Notes: generated from the sequence alone by a model not told the origin. A stretch of 64,000 bases of DNA from Streptomyces sp. NBC_00691 (GCF_036226665.1 NZ_CP109007.1:186001-250000); one strand, 5' to 3'; shown: positions 30,305 to 40,742, counted from the first letter of the stretch. Numbers and translations: made by a program.

Positions 30305-30464
30305 CCCTTCCGTCGCCGACACGGCGGACGAGGGCCCGATGGGGCAGGCCTCTGCCAGTTCCCCTGAGCTACGACGGCCCATCCAGCCGCCGCCAACCCA
30401 CTCGACCTCCCCCGGGGTGGCCGTACGCGGCACCCCCAAAGCTCCCTGAAAGGCAGAGAACGCA

Positions 30465-30908
30465 ATGATCACCGACGCGCGCGTACCGCTCGAAAGGCAG
30501 CAGTCGCACGGGACGGCGTACGAGCACATGCTGGAGAGGGTTCGCTACGAAGGCGCTTACCCCACCCGCGAGAGGGCAGACGAAGCCGTCCGTCTGGTCA
30601 TGGCGGGGCTGGGACGTCGGCTGACCGGCGATGAACGCGTGGATCTCGCGGCCTGCCTGCCTCTGGAGGCCGCACGCGTGCTGACCACGCAGATCCCCGA
30701 CCCCCGGCCGCTGACCGGTTGGGAGTTCGTCAAGGACCTCGCCGCACGTTCCGGCGCCTCGCTGGCCTCCACCCGCTGGGACACCGGCTCCGTCTTCGCA
30801 GCCGTCGCCGCCCACGCCGGCCCCCACCTGATCAACCGCATCCTCCGCCGACTCCCCACCGGCTACGCCCTGCTGTTCGGGCAGGCCGAACTCGCACCCA
30901 CGACGTAA
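30465..30908 (+). CDS. DUF2267 domain protein
   Basis: This 147-residue protein has the DUF2267 pattern: YEHMLERVRYEGAYPTRERADEAVRLVMAGLGRRLTG, ERVDLAACLP, then a second helical repeat ending in RILRRLPTGYALLFG. Function of the family is unknown; members often lie beside small heat-shock genes, as here (160 bp after the hsp18 remnant, same strand). A GAAAGG site precedes the ATG. Confidence 0.8.
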   Translation: MITDARVPLERQQSHGTAYEHMLERVRYEGAYPTRERADEAVRLVMAGLGRRLTGDERVDLAACLPLEAARVLTTQIPDPRPLTGWEFVKDLAARSGASLASTRWDTGSVFAAVAAHAGPHLINRILRRLPTGYALLFGQAELAPTT

Positions 30909-30980
30909 GAGGCCACCACAGAAGCTGTCGATCATGCGACTCTCGGTTCGGTCGGTCGGTGGTCCGACCGCGGGGCACCG

Positions 30981-33188
30981 TCAGTCTCGGCTGTAGATCG
31001 TGCCCTCCCTGGGAGAATTCGCGCGACTCCGCGCGCCGCCTGCGTCACCCGTCCCGGCCTGTGTTCGCAGGAGGAGCAGGGCCGTGTCGTCGGTGTGTCG
31101 GTCGGTGGGCCAGGCGCGGTGGATGAGGGAGTCGGCCAGGCTCTCCGCATCCTCACCATGGTGGCGGCCGAGGTACCAGGCGAGGTCGCTGACGGTCTGG
31201 TCGATTTCGATGCCGGGTACTTCGACGAGTCCGTCCGTGTACAGCACGAGGGTGCTGCCCGGCGGGAGGTCGAGGTGATGGACCGGATAGTCCGATCCGT
31301 GGTCGATACCCAGGAGGGGGGCGGGATCCAGCCCCACGACCGATCCCGGGCCGCCGGGACGGTGCAGCAGGGGCGGTGGATGGCCGGCGCTGGCGAGGTC
31401 GGCGGCGCCCCGGGCGAGGTCGATGCGGGCGTACAGGGCGGAGACCAGGAGCTCGGTGCCCAGATCCAGGAGCACGCGGTTGGTGTGTGCCAGCACCTGG
31501 TCGGGCGAGGCGTTGGCGGTGGCGTGGATGGCGGTACGGACCTGGCCCATGAGGGCGGCAGCGGCGATGTTGTGGCCCTGGACGTCGCCGATGACGGCGG
31601 CGACGGTGGCGTCGTCGAGGCGGATGACGTCGTAGAAGTCGCCTCCGATGTCCATGCCATGGCTGGCGGGGAGGTAGCGGGTGGCCATGGTGAGGCCGGG
31701 CACGACCGGCAGACTGTGGGGCAGGAGCGCTTCCTGGAGCCCGAGGGCGAGGCCGTGCGCATCGTCGTAGAGCCGGGCCCGGTCCAGGGCCTGGGCGATC
31801 AGGCCGGCAAGGGAGGTGAGGACCGCCCGCTCGTCGGCGGTGAACGTGTGCGGCCGGTCGTAGGAGAGGATGCAGCAGCCGACGGGCCGGCCGGAGATGA
31901 GCAGCGGCAGGAACGCCCAGGCGCTCTTTCCGCTGAGCAGCGGGGCCTGGGGGAACTCGCGGACGATCTCCTCGGGGCTGCCGAAGAACGCGGGAACGCC
32001 GGTCGACAGCACCTGTCCGGCCGGGGTGACGCCCGTGCTCAAGGGCAGGCCGTCGAGTCACTCGATGGTCTCCCGGTCGTAGCCGTGCCAGCCGGTGATC
32101 TTCAAACGGCCGGCATCGGCCGCGGACAGGACCAGACCGTCCGCACCGAATGCGGGCAGGACCTGCCCGGCGACCAGCTCGACGACATCGCTGACCGCCA
32201 CGGTCTCGGTCAGCGCGGACGCCAGGTGCAGAAGCTGGTAGAGGCGGCCCGTGTGGGCGGTCGGTGAAGCGGCGGACACGAGACGTGGAATCCGCCGCCG
32301 GGTGCTGTCGGGGACCGGAGAGGGACCGCCGGATGCGTTGGTGATGCGGACGCTGATGCCGCTGACGTCGGGATAGAGCTGAAAGCACAGTGGCCGGTCG
32401 GGGGGATGGAGTGCAGTGAATTCGACGGGTTCCCGGCTGATGACGGCGGTGCGGTAATGGTCCTCGACAATCGGCCGGTCCAGCCATGGCAGGGACTGCC
32501 ACGGCCGCGTTCCCAGCAGTTGGCTCACACTGCGGCCGAGCAGAGTGGCCGCCACACCGTTGACGAAGGTGACCCTGCCCTCCAGATCCAGCGCCAGCGC
32601 GCCCTCGGGCAGCCGCTCGGCGAAGTCCGCAGCCGCCGACCCGGCCCCGCTCACGTATGGGGAAGGCGGCGTCAACGGAACGCGAAGGGGCTGCAGAGGT
32701 TGCCGGGGCTGCTCCGGGGACTGGTCCAGCCTGTGTGCGATGCCGCGGGCTTCCGCAGCGATATGACCGCTTTCGCGGCGGGTGACACGGTCCGGGTGGG
32801 ATGCCGGCCACAGCAGGACCAGACCGCCCCAGCAGCGCGTCCGACCAGACAGCGGCGCTGCAGCGAGCGCGAATCGGTACGGCAGGCTGACCGCGACCCG
32901 CGGGTACGTGAGGGCCATCTGCTCCTGGGAGCCGACCCATACGAAACGGTCGCCCCGAACGGCCTCGCTGACCGGAGTGGCGGTCGCGAGCGGGATCCGG
33001 TGCCAGGGCCAGGCCACCTCCTCCGGCAGCCCGCACAACACCGCCAGGTTGAGGGCCTGAGCGGGCCTGTCCAGCAGGTAGAGCACCCCTGCGGAGGCGC
33101 CGGTGCGCCGCACGCTGTCCACCAGCGCGGCTCCGAGCAGCCCCAGGTCGGAAGGCTGCTCGGCGAAGCCAGGTGCCACAGCTCGCAT
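30981..33188 (-). pseudogene. GAF-PAS-GAF-SpoIIE phosphatase gene interrupted by in-frame TGA
   Basis: Read through, this is one protein of about 735 residues: GAF (about 5-150), PAS-like region (SAAADFAERLPEGALALDLEGRVTFVNG), a second GAF, and a PP2C/SpoIIE domain (MDIGGDFYDV, AAVIGDVQGHNIAAA, LVLYTDGLVE, HTDDTALLLL). TGA at 32058-32060 falls inside the second GAF (GYDRETIE-stop-LDGLPLST), and the frame is unchanged on both sides. A CGA-to-TGA transition would explain it. A TTG at 32042 could restart translation of the GAF/SpoIIE half. Such phosphatases act on anti-sigma antagonists; a kinase/antagonist pair lies at 35.1-36.1 kb. A sequencing error is the alternative. Confidence 0.8.
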
Positions 33189-33280
33189 AAGGCGACGATA
33201 CGCTGACGCACCCCATAGGGTCCGCTCGCCGCGACTCGCCCACACCCCCCTCCATGGACTGCCTGTCGGAAAATCACTCC

Positions 33281-34040
33281 GTCCCGCGCCGCAGCGTCGG
33301 CAGCCGGGCGGGGCGCCGTCGCCTCTCCGCCGGCCGGGTAGTCGACCTCGGCGAGAGGCCTGAGCGTGTGGGCGTCGAGCAGGAGGTGAGTGCCTTCCTC
33401 CGCCCCCTGCTCCTCGGCTGCCGCGACCAGAATCCGCTTGTCATCGACGAAGCCCGGGGTGGAGCCGACGAACACCCACTCCCCGGGGAGAACCTCGCCG
33501 GCCTCGATGACGACGTCGTCGGCACCCTCCTGCGTACGGCAGAGACAGCCTCCGCCGACGTCCTGGCCGACCAGCACCCCGCCCGTGCCCAGACCGACGT
33601 AGGGTTCCTCGGCGGCGCCCGCTGCCCGGACGTCGAACCCGTCGGTCGTGCAGGTGATCAGGAGGCAGTGCGTACCGTCCTGGCCCATGGACGCGGTGAG
33701 CAGAACCTCGGGGCGTGCGTCCGGGAACTGCTGGAAGGCGTACGTCGCCGAGAAGGACGGCAGGACGTGCTCGGCGAGTACCTCGCCGGTGTCCAGGTCG
33801 AGAGCGCGGCAGATGTCGCCCGTGGAAAGCCCGTCCGCCCCGAGGGGTCCGGCCATGGTCGCCAGAAGGACACGCCCGGCCGGGTCGGGCGTGCAGCCGC
33901 CGGAGGCCTCGGGCGCATGTTGCCAGTCCCGGTGGCGGTGTTCCCAGCGGACCGTTCCGTCGGGTTCCTGGGCCTGCCCGCACGGCTCCTCGCCCGCGAG
34001 CCCCTGCCCGGTGTCACCGAGGCGCTGGGGGAACAGGGTG
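33281..34040 (-). pseudogene. Degraded hypothetical protein gene
   Basis: A minus-strand frame with good coding character (TVRWEHRHRDWQHAPEASGG, then DICRALDLDTGEVLAEHVLP, VDDKRILVAAAEEQ) runs about 245 residues. It has no credible start: it is preceded by TGA about 34040, while an ATG in another frame (reading MNHPVPPAPR) sits just there, suggesting a frameshift near the N-terminus. The 3' end runs out of homologous-looking sequence near 33290. It resembles a beta-propeller-like protein of unknown role. I treat it as a remnant. Confidence 0.5.
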
Positions 34041-34267
34041 GTTCATGTGCTCTTCCCAGTCCGTGTCCGAGGTGTGGCGGCTGGGCCAGCAGGGCTGCCG
34101 CCGGTGGGTGGGTTCGTCACCATACGTCGGGCCGCTCCGTGGGTGGGCAGCCTTCGCCGGTCCCCTAGCACTCGGCGCACCAGCGCAGCGCTGGAGGGCC
34201 TTCCTGCGCCCCTCGTCGTGGTGGCACGGGGCGGGTACAGGCCTCGTCTGTGGGCACACGAGACCTC

Positions 34268-34780
34268 ATGCACGGACAACACGCGCGTCCCGCGAGCACG
34301 CTGTTCGGCCTTGCCCGCGCAACCGAGACACCGCCGCCCGGGCGCGGAGGTGCAAAGCACTCCCGCCAAGGCCGTCCCACCGGACGCCTGCGCCGTCGGC
34401 TTCTCGTCTACCGGGCGATCGACTTCCTGTCCACGCACATCCCGGACCAGTCCGGACCAGGCGAGGAATGCCTGCTTCTCGTCCACGTCCGTCAGATCGT
34501 CGGTCGGGTCCACTACCGAATGTGCTCCGACTGCACACAGGGGGTGATCACCGCCATCGTGATCGACAAACGGTTCCACAGTACCGGGCTCGGTACGCGG
34601 GCGCTTTCGCACCTGCGTTCCCGCCACCCGGGCCTCGCCTGGCGCAGCACCGTGAGCATGCGCACCACCCGCGATCTCATGCGGCGGATGAGGATTCCCG
34701 CGCTCACAGCCGACACGCGCTGTCCTCACATCCGCCGGCCGCACCGGCCGATGTCCGATCCAGTGGTTGCAGACGGATGA
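34268..34780 (+). CDS. GNAT-like acetyltransferase domain protein (hypothetical)
   Basis: This frame of about 170 residues has a GNAT-like core: ECLLLVHVRQIVGRVHYRM, VITAIVIDKRFHSTGLGTRALSHLRSRHPG (acetyl-CoA loop about 105-125), then TTRDLMRRMRIPA. The first about 40 residues look low-complexity and the true start is unclear (GTG 34250 or ATG 34268). No partner gene is adjacent. The substrate cannot be inferred, and it may be partly decayed. Confidence 0.5.
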   Translation: MHGQHARPASTLFGLARATETPPPGRGGAKHSRQGRPTGRLRRRLLVYRAIDFLSTHIPDQSGPGEECLLLVHVRQIVGRVHYRMCSDCTQGVITAIVIDKRFHSTGLGTRALSHLRSRHPGLAWRSTVSMRTTRDLMRRMRIPALTADTRCPHIRRPHRPMSDPVVADG

Positions 34781-35068
34781 CTGCTGGTGACTGCTGGCTG
34801 GTGACTGTGGCTGCTGGCACAGTGCCATGAGGCCGAGCGCGAGCGGACATCCGTAACTCCAACCGCGCTCGGGCATGTGCTCGAAGTTAATCCTGTTAGA
34901 CGCCGGCGAGCATCGTGGGGATGGCGAAGATCGCGGCCCACGCCGAGATATGGCGCATGCCGTCGTCCTGCGAGGTACCCAGCCTGGCCTACTGGGCGTC
35001 CGGGACCGAGGGCAGCAGCCCGTCCGGGGAGAGAAGAGCATGGAAGCGGCCGGCGCGGGGTTGCCGGT

Positions 35069-35545
35069 TCAACCGCGCACGGCTGGGGTGTCGTCGCCCA
35101 AGGAGAGGCGGGCCGTGATCCGCTTGCCTCCCTCCAGTTGTTCCGTGGACAGCTTCTCCGTGATGGCCTGGATGATCTCCATGCCGTGCTGGCCGATTCG
35201 ACCGGGGTCGGCACCCCGGACGGCGGGGACGGCCGGGCGGCGGTCGCACACGCTCACCTCCACGCTCCCTGCGTGGATGCGCAGCTCCATGTGCACGGGG
35301 CCGGGGGCGTACTTGTGGGCGTTGGTGACCAGCTCGCTGACGACCAGCGCGGTGAGGTCGTACACGCGCTGCGGGATCGGCAGGCCGTGTACGGTGCCGG
35401 CAACCGCGAGGAAGGCTGCGGCGTGGCGACGGGCTTCGGCGATGCAGCTGAGGTCGTCACCGTCGAGCTCGTAGCCGGCACTGTGCAGGTAGGCGCCTGC
35501 TTCCCCGAGTTGCGCACCGCGGTCCGTGTCATCGGGGCGTCTCAC
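35069..35545 (-). CDS. Anti-sigma-factor-type serine kinase (HATPase_c_2)
   Basis: This 158-residue protein of the RsbW/SpoIIAB-like class has the N-box ALVVSELVTNAHKYAPGP (about 67-85), a glycine motif DPGRIGQHGMEII (about 122-134) and the final strand ITARLSL. Such kinases hold sigma factors or antagonists inactive in partner-switching circuits. The start is GTG 35545. It is divergent from a STAS antagonist, its probable partner, 174 bp away. Confidence 0.85.
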   Translation of the reverse strand: MRRPDDTDRGAQLGEAGAYLHSAGYELDGDDLSCIAEARRHAAAFLAVAGTVHGLPIPQRVYDLTALVVSELVTNAHKYAPGPVHMELRIHAGSVEVSVCDRRPAVPAVRGADPGRIGQHGMEIIQAITEKLSTEQLEGGKRITARLSLGDDTPAVRG

Positions 35546-35719
35546 TCACCGGCTCCGTCCTCGTTTCCGCCACGTGCAACGCTACCGGCCGCCCGGAGGG
35601 CCGCCGTGGGTAGCCCGGGTCTGGGTCGGCCGGCCTGGTGTGCGCGGACTGCGCGTCTGGGGCACAATCACCGGCGAGCCCAGCTCTCGAGGCCAAGAGT
35701 AGGCGCTGTTGGAGAGATG

Positions 35720-36079
35720 ATGACCAGCAATGAGCAGACGGACCAGACTCGGCGGCTGTCCGTGCAGCACCATGTGACCGACGGGATCCGTGTCGTGAGT
35801 CTCCGGGGGGAGATCGACCACACCACGAAGGACGTCGTACGGGACGCCTTGCTGTCGCAGGAGGCCACGCCGCGAACCGTGGCAGATCTGGAACACGTGA
35901 CTTTTCTGGACTCCAGTGGCATCAATGTCCTCATCTATGCCAACCAGCACTTGGTGGACGTCGGTGGATGGCTCCGACTCGCGGCAGCCGCAGCGGCCGT
36001 CCAGCGGGTCATCGAACTCGTCGGGATCGACGGCGTGATCCCCTGCCACCCCACCGTTGAAGCGGCCCTGCACGCCTGA
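35720..36079 (+). CDS. STAS-domain anti-sigma factor antagonist
   Basis: This protein of about 119 residues has the STAS fold: VVSLRGEIDHTTKDVVRDALL, then the phospho-site motif FLDSSGINVLIYANQ (Ser in DSSG about 75), and GGWLRLAAAAAAVQRVIEL. It is expected to bind the anti-sigma kinase when unphosphorylated. ATG 35720 is chosen over 35717 for better spacing from GGAG. Together with the kinase and the SpoIIE gene upstream, it completes a partner-switch set. Confidence 0.88.
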   Translation: MTSNEQTDQTRRLSVQHHVTDGIRVVSLRGEIDHTTKDVVRDALLSQEATPRTVADLEHVTFLDSSGINVLIYANQHLVDVGGWLRLAAAAAAVQRVIELVGIDGVIPCHPTVEAALHA

Positions 36080-36997
36080 CACGGCGCGCTGCGCCCGCCC
36101 CCTGCGAGCCTGCCGTCGTCCGAATGCGGCGCCGGTCGGTTCCACCGGTTGCGGATGCTCGCTGACCAGACATAAGGCAGGTCGCGGCCCGGCGGACGAC
36201 CGTCAAAAGAACCCTGCCCCCAGCCGCAGCCGCGAACACAGCGCGGGCATGCCCGGCATGCCCGTCACCTCCTCGGGTTCTCCCCGTACCTTCCGCGTCG
36301 GGTCGCGTGACGCGGAGGCCGAACACTCTGCTCGGGCCCGGGTGCACACCGCGAAGGCCGCCCTCGGTGAACGCCGCACAGCGTGGTGGGATCAACCCCA
36401 GCCGAAACGTCGCACCCGTCGGCACGAGGGGCTGGCCTCTCTCGACCGGGCCGACGGCCGGGAAAGCACCGACGACGTTGCCGACCGAAGCACGGAGCTC
36501 ATCCGATGGAGCACGCGACGGCAGGGCCCTGGCTGCTTCGACGCCGTCCCGCCCCGTCCTGGACGGACCCTCACGGCCGCCGTGCCCACGGCCGGTGCGC
36601 GCGACGGTCGGTGATCCTCGGCGCATCACCGTACCGAGGTTGGCCGTGCGCTCGTCCTCGACCTCGGCAAGGGGTCAGCGCCCACGGCACACAGGTACTC
36701 CTCCCAGGGACGGCAGGACATGCCCGCGCACAGATCGCACTCGCGCAAGCGGGGTCGGCCAGGGCATTGCGTTGCTCCCACGCCGCAACGCGTCCTGGCC
36801 AGCGGCGGCCGGATTCGCGTGGAGCTTCGCGCCCCGGGTCCGGAGCCCTGTGCTCAGGGCCGCACGGCCCCTGCAGCCGGCCCTTTGCCCATGAACACGG
36901 CAGCCGTCGCCGGCGTCGGCCGACTCGGATGTTTGGAATCCCCGGCACGGTGAAGACGTGCTGACATCGGCTTTATCCATCGAGATAGGAGAAGCGC
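36080..36997. other. Gene-poor stretch
   Basis: No frame here shows convincing protein character on either strand. The open frames (for example around 36057-36614 and 36307-36894) are Arg/Pro-rich and lack domains or ribosome sites. It may be decayed sequence. Confidence 0.5.
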
Positions 36998-37276
36998 ATG
37001 GGCATCATTGCCTGGATCCTGATCGGACTGCTCGCGGGCTTCATCGCCAAGGCCCTGATGCCGGGCAAGGACCCCGGCGGGATCATCATCACGATGCTCA
37101 TCGGCATCGCGGGCGGACTGCTCGGCGGCTGGCTCGGCAAGGTCATCTTCGGCGTCGACTCCATAGACGGCTTTTTCGATCTCTCCACCTGGATCGCCGC
37201 CATCGTCGGCTCTGTCATCCTCCTGGCTGTCTACCGACTGGTCACCGGCAACAAGCACCACCACCGCCACGCCTGA
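36998..37276 (+). CDS. GlsB/YeaQ/YmgE-family stress membrane protein
   Basis: This 92-residue protein has three predicted membrane segments: IIAWILIGLLAGFIAKALM, IIITMLIGIAGGLLGGWLG and WIAAIVGSVILLAVYRLV. The conserved PGKDPGG lies between the first two. It ends in a His-rich tail (HHHRHA). These transglycosylase-associated proteins are stress-induced and of unclear function. An AGGAG site precedes the ATG. Confidence 0.9.
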   Translation: MGIIAWILIGLLAGFIAKALMPGKDPGGIIITMLIGIAGGLLGGWLGKVIFGVDSIDGFFDLSTWIAAIVGSVILLAVYRLVTGNKHHHRHA

Positions 37277-37304
37277 CCAGCCCCACCGACCCCACGCACA
37301 GGCC

Positions 37305-37336
37305 AACGGCTCCCCCCTCCCGAGGGCGGAGCCGTT
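37305..37336 (+). terminator. Hairpin after glsB-like gene
   Basis: AACGGCTCC (37305-37313) and GGAGCCGTT (37328-37336) form a 9-bp stem 28 bp after the stop, with G/C-rich additional pairing inside the loop. Confidence 0.6.
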
Positions 37337-37560
37337 CCGCTGCCGTCAGCAACGCCGACCGCGAGCGCGGGGCCCGTCGGAAGACGGTCGTCGAGGACGA
37401 CCGGTGCTCCTCGTACAGATGCGCCGGGACCGTGGGACCCTGGCACCGTCACGCGCAGCCCCGGCCGTACGCTTCGAACGCCCCTCGCCACGCCGACAGC
37501 GTCGAACCCGTTGTTCTGACGGTCCGTCGGGCCCGACACTGAGGACAAGGGGGTACGACG

Positions 37561-39066
37561 ATGACAGATCAGCCATTCCAGCCCGTAGCGGCCCCGGGCG
37601 CGAGGGACCAGGACGCACCGGCCACGGACGCCGAGCTGAGACAGGCGGTCAGGGCGACGCTGACGCTCAAGGCCAACGCGATCCCGCTGTGGGCGCGCGC
37701 CACGGCCAAGCCCGCATCGCTGGACGGACACCTCCAGCACGTGCCGGAGGGACCGCGGCGCGCGCTGTGGCGCGGCCTGGTCAAGTCCTGGCTCGAAGCC
37801 CGCGCGGCCGAACTGATCGCGGCCCTCAGGCCGCAGTTCGACAGTTCGACCGAGGCCGCGATGGGCTGCTTCGTCGACGTGAAGCACGGACTGGTGCACC
37901 AGGACCTGCTACCGGTGCTCACCGAAGACGCCTTGGAGCGGCTCGAACAGTTCGTGTACGACACGGATTTCGCGAAGAATGCCGTTGCCTGCCTCGCCTC
38001 CCTGAAGGTGGATTTCCTGGCGTACTGCTCCCGCGCCGCGGAGCTGGAGGCGTACCTGGAGGAGCGCCGGGACAGCCTGGTCCAGGCACACGCCGAGCTG
38101 AAGACCGCGATGCAGCAGGCCAGCGCCCAGAAGCAGCGGGTTACGCAGGCGGGCCTGACCCTGTTCCTCGAACCGCGCGTGCAGGCCCTCGACGGGCTGC
38201 TCACGGCAGCCCAGAAGGTCGTGATCGACCAGACGCCGGACCTGCTGATCACCCAGGTGGATACCGCGTGGACGCAGGCCCCCACGGCCACCGCCGCCGA
38301 CCAGAAGGCCGCGATCACCAGCTCCTTGGGATCCGCCGCAGCCCACTGCGACATAGCCCGTGGCAATCTGAAGCTCCCGGTGCTCCGCATCGGGGACCCG
38401 GTTCTGGTCCAGTTCCAGCCCCTGAGCGCCCTTCCGGCCAACGACGCGGGGAAGATCGGCTGTACGGCCATGCGCAAGGCCTTCGGCGAGCCGTGGATCC
38501 GCGCCCTGAGCGCGCTGCCGCAACCGAAGCTCTCGCGAATCGTCTCCCTCTGCGGCCTCAAGATGGTCCGCGACACCCTCGTCAAGCGACTGACCGCGGA
38601 GCGGATCCACGAGATGGACGCCGCCGTGGCGCTGCTCACCGCCCCCGGCGACGCGGACGTGGCCTGCGGGAAGGTCGCGAGCATGGGCTACACCCGCATC
38701 GCCCTGCCTTCCGGCGTCACGGCAGCCGGCTGGCAGATCATCGGCCAGTGGCTGCTTCCCAACTCCTTTGCCGACGGAAACTACGAGACCGACGAAGCCT
38801 GCCTCAAGCACCTGCACCAGGAGCTGCACCCGCAGGTCTCGAAGGCCACCGTCGAGGCCTACTTCGCCGACCTCGTCACCGCCTGCCGCAGGGCCCGCAC
38901 GGCGTGGGGCCACCAAGCGAACAAGACCGTGCCCCTCGACCACCCAGCGGTCACCTTGACCCACGGCGCCCAGTGGAACATCTCGATCAAGGCGTACCTC
39001 TCGACGTCCCTGGTCTTCCACGTGGACGGCGGCTACGAGAAATCTCCCTGGCACGCCATCCAGTAG
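37561..39066 (+). CDS. Hypothetical protein, 501 aa, no recognised domain
   Basis: This cytoplasmic protein has no signal or membrane segment. Its N-terminal half is helical, with a likely coiled coil around 160-200 (EAYLEERRDSLVQAHAELK). The middle is compact (IGDPVLVQFQPLSALPAND), and a C-terminal segment (TAWGHQANKTVPLDHPAVTL, then VFHVDGGYEKSPWHAIQ) looks like a folded domain of its own. About nine cysteines are scattered. Coding character is strong and a GGGGG ribosome site precedes the ATG. It stands alone, with no operon partner. I do not recognise the family. Confidence 0.8.
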   Translation: MTDQPFQPVAAPGARDQDAPATDAELRQAVRATLTLKANAIPLWARATAKPASLDGHLQHVPEGPRRALWRGLVKSWLEARAAELIAALRPQFDSSTEAAMGCFVDVKHGLVHQDLLPVLTEDALERLEQFVYDTDFAKNAVACLASLKVDFLAYCSRAAELEAYLEERRDSLVQAHAELKTAMQQASAQKQRVTQAGLTLFLEPRVQALDGLLTAAQKVVIDQTPDLLITQVDTAWTQAPTATAADQKAAITSSLGSAAAHCDIARGNLKLPVLRIGDPVLVQFQPLSALPANDAGKIGCTAMRKAFGEPWIRALSALPQPKLSRIVSLCGLKMVRDTLVKRLTAERIHEMDAAVALLTAPGDADVACGKVASMGYTRIALPSGVTAAGWQIIGQWLLPNSFADGNYETDEACLKHLHQELHPQVSKATVEAYFADLVTACRRARTAWGHQANKTVPLDHPAVTLTHGAQWNISIKAYLSTSLVFHVDGGYEKSPWHAIQ

Positions 39067-39725
39067 CGGCGGCCACCCCGGCGCAGGCGTGCGATCCGCC
39101 GCTCACCGTAGGACGGCCCGATACCTCAACCGACTCCCCCGGCGCGTTCCCACTCCATCGGGGTGGGTCGCGGCGGGTCGCAGCTCGGCGAGACGGTCGT
39201 GATTCCATACGCCCGGCTCGCCCCGATTCCGTTTCCGGCGGCCGCCGCCGTGCGCGGCTTCGCGCGCGAACGCGCAGTCCAGGTCGGAGATCTTCGGACG
39301 CGGACCGGCGGTGGGCGGCTTGAGACGTGGCCGACCAGCTCGTCCGGACGATCGCCGCCCTTCATGACGAATACCGAACGGGCGATGCGAAGTGCGAGCG
39401 GCGGCGCGCCGAGGAAGCCCCCGTGAGTACGGAGGCCCCGGCGGGGCGGTCGCGGCGAGCGCGCCGGCCGGAGAACGAGAGGCGTTCGGTCCGCAGCCGG
39501 GCGAAACCGCTGTGCCGCCCGGACAGGGGGGTCGTCGTGCCGCCCTGACAGGTCGGTATGCCGCCCGGACAAGGTCGGTGTGCCGCTCGGACACCCGAAC
39601 GGATACGCGGCGAACAGGCCGCGCCGCCGGCCCACCGCAGGGGCGGAGGGCCGTTCCCAGGCGCCGCGTCAGCACCGTGCCGGTCACCGCAGCCACGACG
39701 CGCGGATCAGTTCCCCGCCTTACGC
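39067..39725. other. Non-coding stretch with imperfect tandem repeats
   Basis: I see no supported gene in these 659 bp. The frames present are low-complexity Arg/Pro/Gly. The only structure noted is the four-unit imperfect repeat at about 39513-39600. Confidence 0.5.
39513..39600. repeat. Four imperfect tandem repeats of about 21-25 bp
   Basis: Units starting TGCCG at 39513, 39538, 39559 and 39581 share the pattern TGCCGCCCGGACA followed by GGTCGGT-like spacers, with substitutions. They are not in a convincing reading frame. Confidence 0.5.
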
Positions 39726-40694
39726 TCAGAGCGAGCCCGGCGGTCCGTACACGCCCGCCAGCTCGACCGCCAGACGTGCCAGCCGCTCCCTCGCCTCCGG
39801 TGGGTCCAGCACCTCCACGCGCGCGCCCAGCCCCGCCAGTTGCGTCGCCACTACCTCCGGCGTCGGCCCGTCCACCCGTATCTCCGTCCACCCGTCGGAA
39901 AACACCGCACCGACACGCAGGCGCCCCTCGAACAGCCGCTCCAGGATCGCCATCGCACCCGGCTCGGCCCGGGCCCGGACCGTCGCCGCGTACAGGCGCT
40001 CCTCCAGGCCCGCGGCGAACGAACGCCAGACCGTGGCAAGGTCGAAGCCGTCCGGCCGTACGACGGGCACGCCGGTCGCCTCGGCCGAGGCGACCCGGCT
40101 GAGGCGGAAGGTCCGCAAGCCCCGCTCCGTCCCGGCCACGAGGTAGTCGTGCCCCGCCTTGGCCACCAGCCCGAGCGGATGGACCGTTCGCACGCCCACC
40201 GGTTTGCCGGGCCCCGCGTAGCCGAGCCGCACCTGGATCCCGTCCACGACCGCTCGCCGCAGGACCTCGACGTGCGGCCCGGCGGCCCTGCCGGCGCCCG
40301 ACCAGTCCGTGCGGTCGGACAGACCGGCCCGCGACGCCGCCTCCGCGCCCGAACGCAGAGGCGCGGGCAGCGCACGCACCAGCTTGCGCAGCGCCGTACG
40401 AAGCTCGGGCGTGGTCGCCGAAGGACCCGCGAGCAGGAACAGCGCCCTGGTCTCCTCGGCGGTCAGCCCCGTGAGGTCCGTACGAGCGCCGCCGACCAAC
40501 GACCAGCCGCCCCCGCGCCCGCGCTGCGAGTAGACGGGCACACCCGCGGCGGACAGAGCCTCCAGGTCACGCCGCGCGGTCCGCGGCGACACCTCGAGCT
40601 CGGCCGCCACCTCGGCCACCGTCACACGGGTGCGGGTTTGGAGGAACAGCAGGGTTGCCACCAGGCGATCGGCTCTCATGCCGATCATTCTCAT
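39726..40694 (-). CDS. WYL-domain transcriptional regulator (DeoR-type HTH)
   Basis: This 322-residue protein has an N-terminal winged HTH (RADRLVATLLFLQTRTRVTVAEVAAELEVSPRTARRDLEAL). A WYL domain (about 140-220; DGIQVRLGYAGPGKPVGVRTVHPLGLVAKAGHDYLVAG) and a C-terminal WCX-type extension follow. WYL domains bind ligands, often nucleic-acid related. It is divergent from a broken TIGR03086-type gene 49 bp away, a common pairing in Streptomyces, so it probably once controlled that gene. Confidence 0.9.
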   Translation of the reverse strand: MRMIGMRADRLVATLLFLQTRTRVTVAEVAAELEVSPRTARRDLEALSAAGVPVYSQRGRGGGWSLVGGARTDLTGLTAEETRALFLLAGPSATTPELRTALRKLVRALPAPLRSGAEAASRAGLSDRTDWSGAGRAAGPHVEVLRRAVVDGIQVRLGYAGPGKPVGVRTVHPLGLVAKAGHDYLVAGTERGLRTFRLSRVASAEATGVPVVRPDGFDLATVWRSFAAGLEERLYAATVRARAEPGAMAILERLFEGRLRVGAVFSDGWTEIRVDGPTPEVVATQLAGLGARVEVLDPPEARERLARLAVELAGVYGPPGSL

Positions 40695-40742
40695 CCGGAA
40701 AGTGGCCAGGGGATGACCTGTTCTGCTTCCAGGATGAGGTCA

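Noticed and set aside
32058..32060. TGA as a selenocysteine or reassigned codon
   Set aside because: The position aligns to an ordinary residue in a GAF domain, not a redox site. The same kind of event in the IS transposase favours mutation or error.
36057..36894. Overlapping plus-strand frames after the STAS gene
   Set aside because: Arg/Pro/Thr-rich with no motif or ribosome site; no strand gives protein-like sequence.
39513..39600. Possible CRISPR-like array
   Set aside because: Repeats are short, imperfect and tandem without unique spacers of constant length, and there are no cas genes.
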